Source of the DNA: Streptomyces fumigatiscleroticus
GTDB lineage: Bacteria; Actinomycetota; Actinomycetes; Streptomycetales; Streptomycetaceae
Direction: 5' to 3'
Assembly (NCBI RefSeq): GCF_014647975.1
Contig: NZ_BMQF01000017.1
Location: 143,408 to 207,407, forward strand
DNA length: 64,000 nt
Shown: positions 53,317-60,829 of the stretch, in pieces
Position numbering within the stretch: position 1 is the first letter of the stretch
Layout of the letters: every line of letters starts with the position of its first letter
Notes under the pieces: generated by a model
Database searches by the model: none
What the model was told of the DNA's origin: nothing
Seen by the model: only the letters and a program-made list of their open reading frames with translations
Translations under genes and position numbers: made by a program

Positions 53317-53544
53317 TTGGATCAGCCGCCCGCTCCGCCCGCTGTGGAGGCCACCGCCGGTGAGCCGGCGCCCCTGGCGGGCGCCCACGTCTGGGAGTCG
53401 GATTTGGCCGACCTCGCGGCGCTGCCACTGACCGCCGTAGACGGCCTGGCCCCGCTCCGTCCCTCCGCCCGCCTGCTCGCGGAGGTCCTGCGCTCCCGCA
53501 GCAGCATCCGGGGCGGAGGCGAGACGGGAGCCCGGGCCGAATAG
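53317..53544 (+). CDS. 75-residue peptide, candidate RiPP precursor for the HExxH enzyme
   Basis: TTG 53317 is favoured because AAGGGGGA lies 6 nt before it; GTG 53296 is in frame but has no ribosome site. The peptide has a proline-rich start, then WESDLADLAALPLTAVDGLA and SARLLAEVLRSRSSIRGGGE, and ends TGARAE. The DL..L..LPL..(V/L) pattern followed by a leucine-rich helix resembles leaders of FxSxx-COOH precursor peptides, but the C terminus does not end in F-x-S-x-x. The next gene encodes a HExxH-type putative peptide hydroxylase, and an FxSxx-type TPR protein lies upstream. A modified core could be the SRSSIRGGG region. Speculative but testable. Confidence 0.6.
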   Translation: MDQPPAPPAVEATAGEPAPLAGAHVWESDLADLAALPLTAVDGLAPLRPSARLLAEVLRSRSSIRGGGETGARAE

Positions 53545-53611
53545 ACCGGATCCGTCCGGCCGCAGCCCCCTGCCGCGGTCCCCTGCCCGCACACGACCGG
53601 AGGTCCCGGGA

Positions 53612-55315
53612 ATGACCAGCGAGCAGCGCCATGCTCCGTTCCGCATGCCCGACCGGCTCTTCGCGGAACTGGCCGCCGGAGGCGGCTCGGCCGAAGCCGT
53701 CGCCTTCCTGGAACGCGGAGAGCGGGCGCGCCGGCTGCTCCTGCTGCGGACGCTGCTGGACCGTCTCGGCCCGACGCCCACGCCGCTGACCCCGGCCGCC
53801 GAGGCCTGGGCCGTGCTGAAGAAGGCCGCCGAGCGGGCGCCCGGGCCGGTCGAGCGGCTGCTGCTCGCCCCGGCGACCGGCGGCTGGATCGCCCACATGC
53901 TGCGCCGGGTGCACGGCACCGCGGCCGGACCCGAGCTGTGGACGGAGGCGGGCCATCTGTGCGCCCTGGCGGTCTCCGCGTCGCTGCACGCCGGTGCCGG
54001 GGCGGCACTCAGGGTCCCGCTCACCGACGGCGGTCTGTACCTGCCGGGCCTGGGACTGCTCCGGCTGCCGGACGCGGCGGGCGGGGCGTCGGCCGGGCTG
54101 GCCCGCACGGACCGCGGGGAGCTGACGCTCACCGGGCCGGGCCGGGACGGCGGATCCAGATCCCTGAGATGCCGCCCGGCCACGGCACCCGCGGACGGAA
54201 CACCGGGCACCACCCCGCACTGGCTGCCCCTGCGCACGCTCACCCACACCGGCCCGGCCGGAACCGTGGCCATCCCCCTGGACGACCTCGACCCCTACCG
54301 CGACCTCGACGATCCCGTTCCGCCCGCGCGGCTGGATCCCGACGAGGCCGCGGAGTGGCAGCGGGTCTTCGACGAGGCCGTCGCGGTCCTGGCCGGACCG
54401 GGCGCCGGCCGGGACGGGCCCGGCCGGCTCGATCCGTCCGTGATCCGTGCCGTGGTGCCCTGGGGCCGTACCTCCGTCGTGCCGCCCGCGCCGCCGGCGG
54501 TCGGAGTCTCCGCGTCCAGCGGCGACGCCTTCGGCGCCATGGTGATCTCCCGCCCCGCCACCGGGCTGCATCTCGCCGAGACCCTGGTCCACGAGTTCCA
54601 GCACAGCAAGCTCGGCGCGCTCCTCCACCTCTTCCCGCTCCTCGACGACGACCGCGAGGAGCGGTACTACGCCCCCTGGCGCTCCGACCCGCGTCACCTC
54701 ACCGGTCTGCTGCACGGCGCGTACGCGTTCACCGGCGTCGCGGGCTTCTGGCGGGACCGCATGGCCGAACCCGCCCACGCCGACGTCGCCGCCTACCATT
54801 TCGCGCTGCGCCGGCTACAGAGCCGGCTGGTCGTGCGCACCCTGCTGTCCAGCGGCCGGCTCACCACCGCGGGACGCCGCCTCGTCGCGGGCCTCGCCCG
54901 GACCCTGGACGGCTGGCTGCGCGAGCCCGTCGAGCCGGCCGCGCTCGCCCGGGCCCGCACCGCCGCCGCGCTGCACCGCACCGAGTGGCGGCTGCGCAAC
55001 GTCGTGCCGCCGTCCGGTGCGGGAACGGCCGCGCCCGGTGCCCTGCGCCTGCGCGCCGACCGCCGGTCCTGGCCCGACCTGCGCACCCAGGCCTTCGCCA
55101 CCCGCCCGGCCGGCCCGCGCACCGCCGACGAGCACCTCGCCGCCGGGGACCCGTCCGCCGCGCTGGGCGGATACGCCGACGGACTCGCCCGCGACCCGGC
55201 CGACCCGCATGTCCTGGCCGGCTGGATCGTCGCCCGCGCCGCCCTGGACCGGGGCCACGCCGCCCGCCGCCTGCTGGCCCGCCCCGAACTGCTCCAGCCG
55301 CAGCCGAGCGGCTGA
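53612..55315 (+). CDS. HExxH-motif putative 2-oxoglutarate-dependent peptide beta-hydroxylase
   Basis: 567 residues from ATG 53612, with GGAGG upstream. The defining motif is ETLVHEFQHSKLGALLHLFP, with HEFQH at 327-331. An upstream segment GAMVISRPATGLHLAETL and a downstream ERYYAPWRSDPRHLTGLLHG are typical of the HExxH domain found alone or fused to FxsB radical-SAM maturases. In that family HExxH coordinates iron for 2-oxoglutarate-dependent hydroxylation of RiPP precursors rather than zinc for proteolysis. The C-terminal part is helical and ends with a TPR-like segment. No radical-SAM partner is in the window. A metalloprotease function cannot be excluded from sequence alone. Confidence 0.75.
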   Translation: MTSEQRHAPFRMPDRLFAELAAGGGSAEAVAFLERGERARRLLLLRTLLDRLGPTPTPLTPAAEAWAVLKKAAERAPGPVERLLLAPATGGWIAHMLRRVHGTAAGPELWTEAGHLCALAVSASLHAGAGAALRVPLTDGGLYLPGLGLLRLPDAAGGASAGLARTDRGELTLTGPGRDGGSRSLRCRPATAPADGTPGTTPHWLPLRTLTHTGPAGTVAIPLDDLDPYRDLDDPVPPARLDPDEAAEWQRVFDEAVAVLAGPGAGRDGPGRLDPSVIRAVVPWGRTSVVPPAPPAVGVSASSGDAFGAMVISRPATGLHLAETLVHEFQHSKLGALLHLFPLLDDDREERYYAPWRSDPRHLTGLLHGAYAFTGVAGFWRDRMAEPAHADVAAYHFALRRLQSRLVVRTLLSSGRLTTAGRRLVAGLARTLDGWLREPVEPAALARARTAAALHRTEWRLRNVVPPSGAGTAAPGALRLRADRRSWPDLRTQAFATRPAGPRTADEHLAAGDPSAALGGYADGLARDPADPHVLAGWIVARAALDRGHAARRLLARPELLQPQPSG

Positions 55316-55362
55316 TCCGCGGACAAGGGGTGAGCAGCCCCCCGGCCGGTCAGGATGGAGGC

Positions 55363-56613
55363 ATGGCATTCCATGTCGACTCCGAGGCCGGCCGGCTGCG
55401 CCGGGTCATCCTGCACCGGCCCGATCTGGAGCTCAAGAGACTCACTCCCAGCAACAAGGACGCCCTGCTCTTCGACGACGTGCTGTGGGTGCGCCGGGCC
55501 CGTGCCGAGCACGACGGGTTCGCCGACGTGCTCCGCGACCGCGGCGTCACCGTCCATCTCTTCGGCGACCTGCTCACCGAGGTGCTCGACGTCCCGGCGG
55601 CCCGGACGCTCGTCCTGGACCGGGTCTTCGACGAGAAGGAGTACGGCCCCCTCGCCACCGACCACCTGCGGGCCGCGTTCGAGCCCCTGCCCTCCCGGGA
55701 GCTGGCCGAGATCCTGGTCGGCGGCGTGACCAAGCGGGAGTTCCTGGACGCGCACCCCGAGCCGGCCTCCGTGCGCTTCCACGTCATGGACCTCGACGAC
55801 TTCCTGCTCGGTCCGCTGCCCAACCACCTCTTCACCCGGGACACCTCCGCCTGGGTCTACGACGGCGTCTCCATCAACGCCATGCGCCTGCCCGCCCGGC
55901 AGCGTGAGACCGTGCACTTCGAGGCGATCTACCGGCACCACCCGCTCTTCCGCGGCCAGGACTTCCACCTCTGGTCCGAGGGTCAGGCCGCCTACCCGTC
56001 GACCATCGAGGGCGGGGACGTGCTCGTGCTCGGAGACGGCGCGGTCCTGATCGGGATGAGCGAGCGGACCACCCCGCAGGCCGTCGAGATGCTCGCGCAC
56101 AAGCTGTTCGCGGCGGGCTCGGCGCGCACGATCGTGGCCCTGGACATGCCCAAGCGGCGTGCGTTCATGCACCTCGACACCGTGATGACGATGGTCGACG
56201 GCGACACCTTCACCCAGTACGCGGGCCTGGGCATGCTCCGCTCGTACACCATCGAGCCGGGCGCCGGGGAGCGGGAGCTCAAGGTCACCGACCATCCGCC
56301 GGAGCACATGCACCGGGCGATCGCCGCCGCGCTCGGCCTGAGCGAGATCCGGGTGCTGACCGCCACCCAGGACGTGCACGCGGCCGAGCGGGAGCAGTGG
56401 GACGACGGCTGCAACGTGCTCGCCGTCGAGCCGGGCGTCGTGGTCGCCTACGAGCGCAATGTCACCACCAACACCCATCTGCGCAAGCAGGGCATCGAGG
56501 TGATCGAGATACCGGGCAGCGAGCTGGGCCGGGGCCGGGGCGGGCCGCGCTGCATGAGCTGCCCGGTCGAGCGGGATCCCGTGCCGGGCGGTGCCGGGGC
56601 CCGGGCCGTATAG
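55363..56613 (+). CDS. arcA: Arginine deiminase
   Basis: 416 residues; hydrolyses arginine to citrulline and ammonia, the first step of the ADI pathway. ATG 55363 follows GGATGGAGGC. The guanidino-modifying enzyme fold shows VDSEAGRLRRVILHRPDLEL, NHLFTRDTSAWVYDGVSINA, EGGDVLVLGDGAVLIGMSER, MHLDTVMTMVDGDTF and the C-terminal catalytic cysteine in RGGPRCMSCPV. The Asp, His and Cys residues expected at the active site are all visible. It is followed by an ornithine carbamoyltransferase gene and an APC permease, an ADI-like cluster. No carbamate kinase gene is in the window. Confidence 0.95.
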   Translation: MAFHVDSEAGRLRRVILHRPDLELKRLTPSNKDALLFDDVLWVRRARAEHDGFADVLRDRGVTVHLFGDLLTEVLDVPAARTLVLDRVFDEKEYGPLATDHLRAAFEPLPSRELAEILVGGVTKREFLDAHPEPASVRFHVMDLDDFLLGPLPNHLFTRDTSAWVYDGVSINAMRLPARQRETVHFEAIYRHHPLFRGQDFHLWSEGQAAYPSTIEGGDVLVLGDGAVLIGMSERTTPQAVEMLAHKLFAAGSARTIVALDMPKRRAFMHLDTVMTMVDGDTFTQYAGLGMLRSYTIEPGAGERELKVTDHPPEHMHRAIAAALGLSEIRVLTATQDVHAAEREQWDDGCNVLAVEPGVVVAYERNVTTNTHLRKQGIEVIEIPGSELGRGRGGPRCMSCPVERDPVPGGAGARAV

Positions 56614-56630
56614 AAATGCCGGTCATCGTA

Positions 56631-56636
56631 TAGACT
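56631..56636 (+). promoter_or_regulatory. Candidate -10 element (TAGACT) upstream of argF
   Basis: TAGACT lies 49 nt before ATG 56685 in an AT-richer stretch that also contains a second TATAGA-like sequence at 56609-56614. A separate promoter for argF, possibly with ArgR control, is plausible; no full ARG box was identified. Confidence 0.3.
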
Positions 56637-56684
56637 TCCAAAAGTCCCCGTTTCCGCCCGACCCCGTACCTCTGGAGCCACCCC

Positions 56685-57692
56685 ATGGCGACTGTCCCGA
56701 CCGCCCTCGCCGGCCGCCACTTCCTCAAGGAGCTGGACTTCACCGCTGAGGAGTTCCGCGGCCTGACCGAGCTGGCCGCCGAGCTGAAGGCCGCCAAGAA
56801 GGCCGGGACCGAGACGCGGTACCTGACCGGCAAGAACATCGCGCTGGTCTTCGAGAAGACCTCGACCCGGACACGCTGCGCCTTCGAGGTCGCCGCCGCC
56901 GACCAGGGCGCCTCCACGACCTGCCTCGACCCGTCCGGCTCACAGATCGGCCACAAGGAGTCCGTGAAGGACACCGCACGGGTGCTCGGCCGGATGTTCG
57001 ACGCGATCGAGTACCGCGGCGACAGCCAGGAGAAGGTGGAGGAGATGGCGGCCTGGGCCGGCGTGCCCGTCTACAACGGCCTGACCGACGACTGGCACCC
57101 GACCCAGATGCTCGCCGACGTGCTGACGATGACCGAGCACTCCGGCAGGCCGCTGGAGGAGATCTCCTTCGCCTACCTCGGCGACGCCCGCTTCAACATG
57201 GGCAACTCCTACCTGGTCACCGGCGCGCTGCTCGGCATGGACGTGCGCATCGTCGCCCCCAGGTCCTACTGGCCCGCCCAGGAAATCGTCGACCGGGCCC
57301 AGCGGCTCGCCAAGGAGAGCGGGGCCCGGATCACGCTCACCGAGGACATCGCCGAGGGCGTCCGGGGCGCCGGCTTCGTCGCCACCGACGTCTGGGTCTC
57401 CATGGGCGAGCCCAAGGAGGTCTGGGACGAGCGGATCACCGCCCTGGCCCCGTACGCCGTCACCATGGACGTCCTGCGCGCCACGGGCGACCCGGACGTG
57501 AAGTTCCTGCACTGCCTGCCCGCCTTCCACGACCTCGGCACCGAGGTCGGCCGGCAGATCCACGACAGCCATGGCCTGGACTCGCTGGAGGTGACGGACG
57601 AGGTCTTCGAGTCCGCGCACTCGGTCGTCTTCGACGAGGCCGAGAACCGTCTGCACACCATCAAGGCCGTCCTGGTCGCCACCCTCGGCTGA
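56685..57692 (+). CDS. argF: Ornithine carbamoyltransferase
   Basis: 335 residues. Interconverts ornithine plus carbamoyl phosphate and citrulline. The carbamoyl-phosphate motif FEKTSTRTRCAFEVA, the DWHPTQMLADVLTM loop, GDARFNMGNSYLV and the ornithine-binding HCLPAFHD are all present. The sequence is of the ArcB/ArgF long type (GSQIGHKESVKDTARVLGRM). Because arcA precedes it and an amino-acid permease follows, a catabolic role (ArcB) in the arginine deiminase pathway is likely; Streptomyces usually also has a biosynthetic argF elsewhere or uses this one for both. 71 nt separate it from arcA. Confidence 0.92.
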   Translation: MATVPTALAGRHFLKELDFTAEEFRGLTELAAELKAAKKAGTETRYLTGKNIALVFEKTSTRTRCAFEVAAADQGASTTCLDPSGSQIGHKESVKDTARVLGRMFDAIEYRGDSQEKVEEMAAWAGVPVYNGLTDDWHPTQMLADVLTMTEHSGRPLEEISFAYLGDARFNMGNSYLVTGALLGMDVRIVAPRSYWPAQEIVDRAQRLAKESGARITLTEDIAEGVRGAGFVATDVWVSMGEPKEVWDERITALAPYAVTMDVLRATGDPDVKFLHCLPAFHDLGTEVGRQIHDSHGLDSLEVTDEVFESAHSVVFDEAENRLHTIKAVLVATLG

Positions 57693-57812
57693 CCGGGCCA
57701 CTATCCTGACCGGCGGCCCGGCACCACCCCTTCCGCGGCCGCCGCGCGACCTACCCTGACCGGGACCACCCCCGGGTCGCCTTCCGCACCACCAGAAACG
57801 AGCACCACCCGC

Positions 57813-59279
57813 ATGCCCGCCACCAGCCCCACCCGCACGCCCCGCCCGTCCGGAGCGCGCATCAAGTCCCCTCGGCTCCTGCTCGCCGAATCCGGCGCGG
57901 ACCGCGAGGGCCACGGCCTGAAGCGCACGATGGGGCTGTTCCAGCTCGTCTGCTTCGGCGTCGGCGCGATCGTCGGCACCGGCATCTTCGTCGGCCTGTC
58001 CGACTCGGTCGCCCAGGCCGGCCCGGCCGTCGTCGTCTCCTTCGTGCTGGCCGCGATCACCTGCGTGTTCACCGCGTTCGCCTTCGCCGAGCTGGGCGGC
58101 GCCATCCCGGTCTCGGGCTCCTCGTACTCCTTCGCCTACGCCGGACTCGGCGAGACCTGCGCCTTCCTGGTCGGCTGGTGCCTGCTGCTGGAGTACGGCG
58201 TGTCGGTGTCCGCGGTCGCGGTCGGCTGGAGCCAGTACGTCAACGAGCTGCTCGGCAGCGTGATCGGGCACCAGCTGCCGCAGGCCCTGTCCGCGGGCCC
58301 CGGCGAGGGCGGGGCCGTCAATCTGCCCGCCGTGCTCGTCATCGCGATGGCCTGCGTACTGCTGGTGCGCGGGGTGCGGGAGAGCGCCCGGGCCACCGCC
58401 GCCATGGCCGTCCTCAAGCTCGCCGTGCTCGTCGCCTTCTGCGTCATCGGCTTCACCGCCTTCCGGGACGGCAACCTCACCCCGTTCTCCCCGGCCGGTC
58501 TCGGCGGCATCGGCGCGGGCACCACGGCCGCGTTCTTCTCCTACATCGGCTTCGACGCGATCACCACGGCCGGCGAGGAGGCCAAGAACCCGCGCCGGGA
58601 CATCCCGGTGGCGATCCTGGTCTGCATCGGCCTGGTCACCCTGCTGTACTGCGCGGTCGCCCTCGCCGCGATCGGCGCCATCGGCGGCGACGAGGTCGGC
58701 GGCCGGCCCGCCGCGCTCTCCTACGTCGTCAACGAGGTCACCGGCTCCACGATCGGCGGCGGGGTCGTCGCCTTCGGCGCGGTCGTCGCGATCGCCTCGG
58801 TCGTGCTGGCCGTGACCTACGGGCAGACCCGCATCCTGCTGTCCATGTCCCGCGACGGACTGGTCCCGTCCGTCTTCGAGAAGGTCTCGCCGCGCACCGC
58901 CACCCCCGTGGCCGGCACCCTGATCGTCGGCGTGGTCTTCGCGGTCCCGGCCGCCTTCGCCTCGCTGGACTCGGTGGTCAACCTCTGCACCATCGGCACG
59001 CTCGCCACCATGGCCGTCGTCAATGTCGCGGTGATCGCGCTGCGCCGCCGCGAGCCCGGCCTGGCCCGCACCTTCCGGGTGCCGCTGTACCCCGTGACCC
59101 CGCTGCTCGGCGTCGCCTTCTGCCTGTACCTGATGTACGAGACGGGCGCCGCCACCTGGATCCAGTTCGCGGTCTTCCTCGCGGTGGGCCTGCTGATCTA
59201 CGCCCTTTACGGCCGCCGCAACTCGCGGCTGGCCCGCCTCACGCCGGACGCCACGGACGCGGCAGCGCGGGAAGCCTGA
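57813..59279 (+). CDS. APC-superfamily amino-acid permease (cationic amino acid type)
   Basis: 488 residues and 12 predicted helices (first: FQLVCFGVGAIVGTGIFVGL). CAT-type signatures are SGSSYSFAYAGLGETCAFLV, FFSYIGFDAITTAGEEAKNP and TYGQTRILLSMSRDGLVPSV. The N-terminal 40 residues are cytoplasmic and basic (LKRTMG before helix 1, as in CAT transporters). Following arcA and argF, it probably imports arginine or exchanges it for ornithine, though substrate is inferred from context only. Its 3' end overlaps the convergent anti-sigma gene by 41 nt, so no terminator separates the two. Confidence 0.85.
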   Translation: MPATSPTRTPRPSGARIKSPRLLLAESGADREGHGLKRTMGLFQLVCFGVGAIVGTGIFVGLSDSVAQAGPAVVVSFVLAAITCVFTAFAFAELGGAIPVSGSSYSFAYAGLGETCAFLVGWCLLLEYGVSVSAVAVGWSQYVNELLGSVIGHQLPQALSAGPGEGGAVNLPAVLVIAMACVLLVRGVRESARATAAMAVLKLAVLVAFCVIGFTAFRDGNLTPFSPAGLGGIGAGTTAAFFSYIGFDAITTAGEEAKNPRRDIPVAILVCIGLVTLLYCAVALAAIGAIGGDEVGGRPAALSYVVNEVTGSTIGGGVVAFGAVVAIASVVLAVTYGQTRILLSMSRDGLVPSVFEKVSPRTATPVAGTLIVGVVFAVPAAFASLDSVVNLCTIGTLATMAVVNVAVIALRRREPGLARTFRVPLYPVTPLLGVAFCLYLMYETGAATWIQFAVFLAVGLLIYALYGRRNSRLARLTPDATDAAAREA

Positions 59280-59742
59280 ACCACACCGCCTTGCCGGACT
59301 CGGTGGGGCGGTGACCGCAGGCGGAGCTGAGGGCGCGGATCAGCAGCAGTCCGCGCCCGCCCTCCTGCCAGGGATCGGGCATCTCGCAATGCGGCCGGGT
59401 CAGCTCCGCCGGCGGCTCCGGGTCGGGGTCGTGCACCTCCACCCGGCAGCCGGTCGGCCGCACCTCCACCACCAGCTCTATCGGGGCGTCGCCGGAGGTG
59501 TGCTCCACGGCGTTGGCGACCAGCTCCGCCGTCAGCAGCTCCGCGGTGTCGCTGTCGGCCGTGTGCTCCAGCTCGGCCAGTGCCGTACGGACCAGCGCAC
59601 GAGCCACCGGCACGGCCGCGGCGGTGTGCGGCAGCGCGACGCGCCAGCAGGCCGGAGGAAGGGGCGGCACGAAGTGCCTCCATGGGGGGCGGTGGTCGGG
59701 CGACGGGCGGGCAGGAGGTTCGTGCAAGGCGGGTCCGTTCAT
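59239..59742 (-). CDS. RsbW-like anti-sigma factor / ATP-binding regulatory kinase
   Basis: 167 residues. The HATPase_c_2 domain shows ELLTAELVANAVEHTSGDAP (N box), VEVHDPDPEPP (G1) and EGGRGLLLIRALSSACGHRP (G2). This is the single-domain GHKL kinase type abundant in Streptomyces, acting on sigma factors and anti-anti-sigma proteins. A 35-residue proline-rich segment precedes the domain. Start ATG 59742 is the first good codon. No anti-anti-sigma or sigma gene is adjacent, so the partner is unknown. It converges on and overlaps the permease gene by 41 nt. Confidence 0.85.
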   Translation of the reverse strand: MNGPALHEPPARPSPDHRPPWRHFVPPLPPACWRVALPHTAAAVPVARALVRTALAELEHTADSDTAELLTAELVANAVEHTSGDAPIELVVEVRPTGCRVEVHDPDPEPPAELTRPHCEMPDPWQEGGRGLLLIRALSSACGHRPTESGKAVWFRLPALPRPWRPA

Positions 59743-59999
59743 CAGCAGGCTGTCCTGCTTTCAACCTTAGGAATGGTACGGCTCCGGCTTCCTTGCCGAG
59801 CGTCCTGTACCCGACAACGCTCCGCCCCGCCTGACCGGCTCCCGCCGTTACCGGGATGTGGAGGAGCCGTGACGATGTGACCGGACCGGGGCCGCGCCCG
59901 GACGGTCTATCGCGCACTCGTGACGACAGTCACAGGCGAGTGATAGCTTCGAAGGGCAGAGCGCCGTGAGGCAGTGCCCGCCCGAGGAGGCCGCACGTC

Positions 60000-60827
60000 A
60001 TGAGTCCCTTCACCGGCTCCGCCGCCCGCACCCCCCACTGGCGGCATCTGCGCGCCGACCTCACCGAAGGCGTCGCCACCGTCACCCTCACCCGCCCCGA
60101 CCGGCTCAACGCCCTCACCTTCGGCGCCTACGCCGATCTGCGCGACCTGCTCGCCGAGCTGTCCCGGGAGCGGTCCGTACGGGCCCTGGTGCTGACCGGC
60201 GAGGGCCGCGGCTTCTGCTCCGGCGGCGACGTCGACGAGATCATCGGCGCCACCCTGTCCATGGACACCGCCCAGCTGCTCGACTTCAACCGGATGACCG
60301 GGCAGGTGGTCCGGGCCCTGCGGGAGTGCCCGTTCCCGGTGGTCGCCGCGGTGCACGGCGTGGCCGCGGGCGCCGGCGCCGTGCTGGCGCTGGCCGCGGA
60401 CTTCCGGGTCGCCGACCCCAGCGCCCGGTTCACCTTCCTGTTCACCCGGGTCGGCCTGTCCGGCGGCGACATGGGCGCCGCCTATCTGCTGCCCCGGATC
60501 GTCGGGCTCGGGCACGCCACCCGGCTGCTGATGCTGGGCGAGCCGGTCCGGGCCGCCGAGGCCGAGCGGATCGGGCTGATCAGCGAACTCACCGACGAGG
60601 GCCGCGCCGACGAGGCCGCCCGGGCGCTGGCCCGCCGTCTCGCCGACGGCCCCGCCCTCGCCCACGCCCAGACCAAGGCCCTGCTCACCGCCGAACTGGA
60701 CATGCCGCTCGCCGCCGCCGTGGAACTGGACGCCGCCACCCAGGCCCTGCTGATGAACGGCGAGGACTACGCCGAGTTCCACGCCGCGTTCAGGGAGAAA
60801 CGGCCGCCGAAATGGAGGGGGCGGTAG
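60000..60827 (+). CDS. Enoyl-CoA hydratase/isomerase family protein
   Basis: 275 residues, crotonase fold. Key segments: VATVTLTRPDRLNALTFGAY, LVLTGEGRGFCSGGDVDEII (first oxyanion residues), AVHGVAAGAGAVLALAADFR (second oxyanion glycine), and FLFTRVGLSGGDMGAAYLLP. One of the usual catalytic Glu positions is replaced by Gly/Asp in SGGDMG, so hydratase chemistry may differ. It overlaps or abuts the downstream salicylyl-CoA hydroxylase-type gene by a few bases. It probably acts on a CoA-thioester intermediate of aromatic (salicylate, anthranilate or related) degradation. Confidence 0.88.
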   Translation: MSPFTGSAARTPHWRHLRADLTEGVATVTLTRPDRLNALTFGAYADLRDLLAELSRERSVRALVLTGEGRGFCSGGDVDEIIGATLSMDTAQLLDFNRMTGQVVRALRECPFPVVAAVHGVAAGAGAVLALAADFRVADPSARFTFLFTRVGLSGGDMGAAYLLPRIVGLGHATRLLMLGEPVRAAEAERIGLISELTDEGRADEAARALARRLADGPALAHAQTKALLTAELDMPLAAAVELDAATQALLMNGEDYAEFHAAFREKRPPKWRGR

Positions 60828-60829
60828 GG

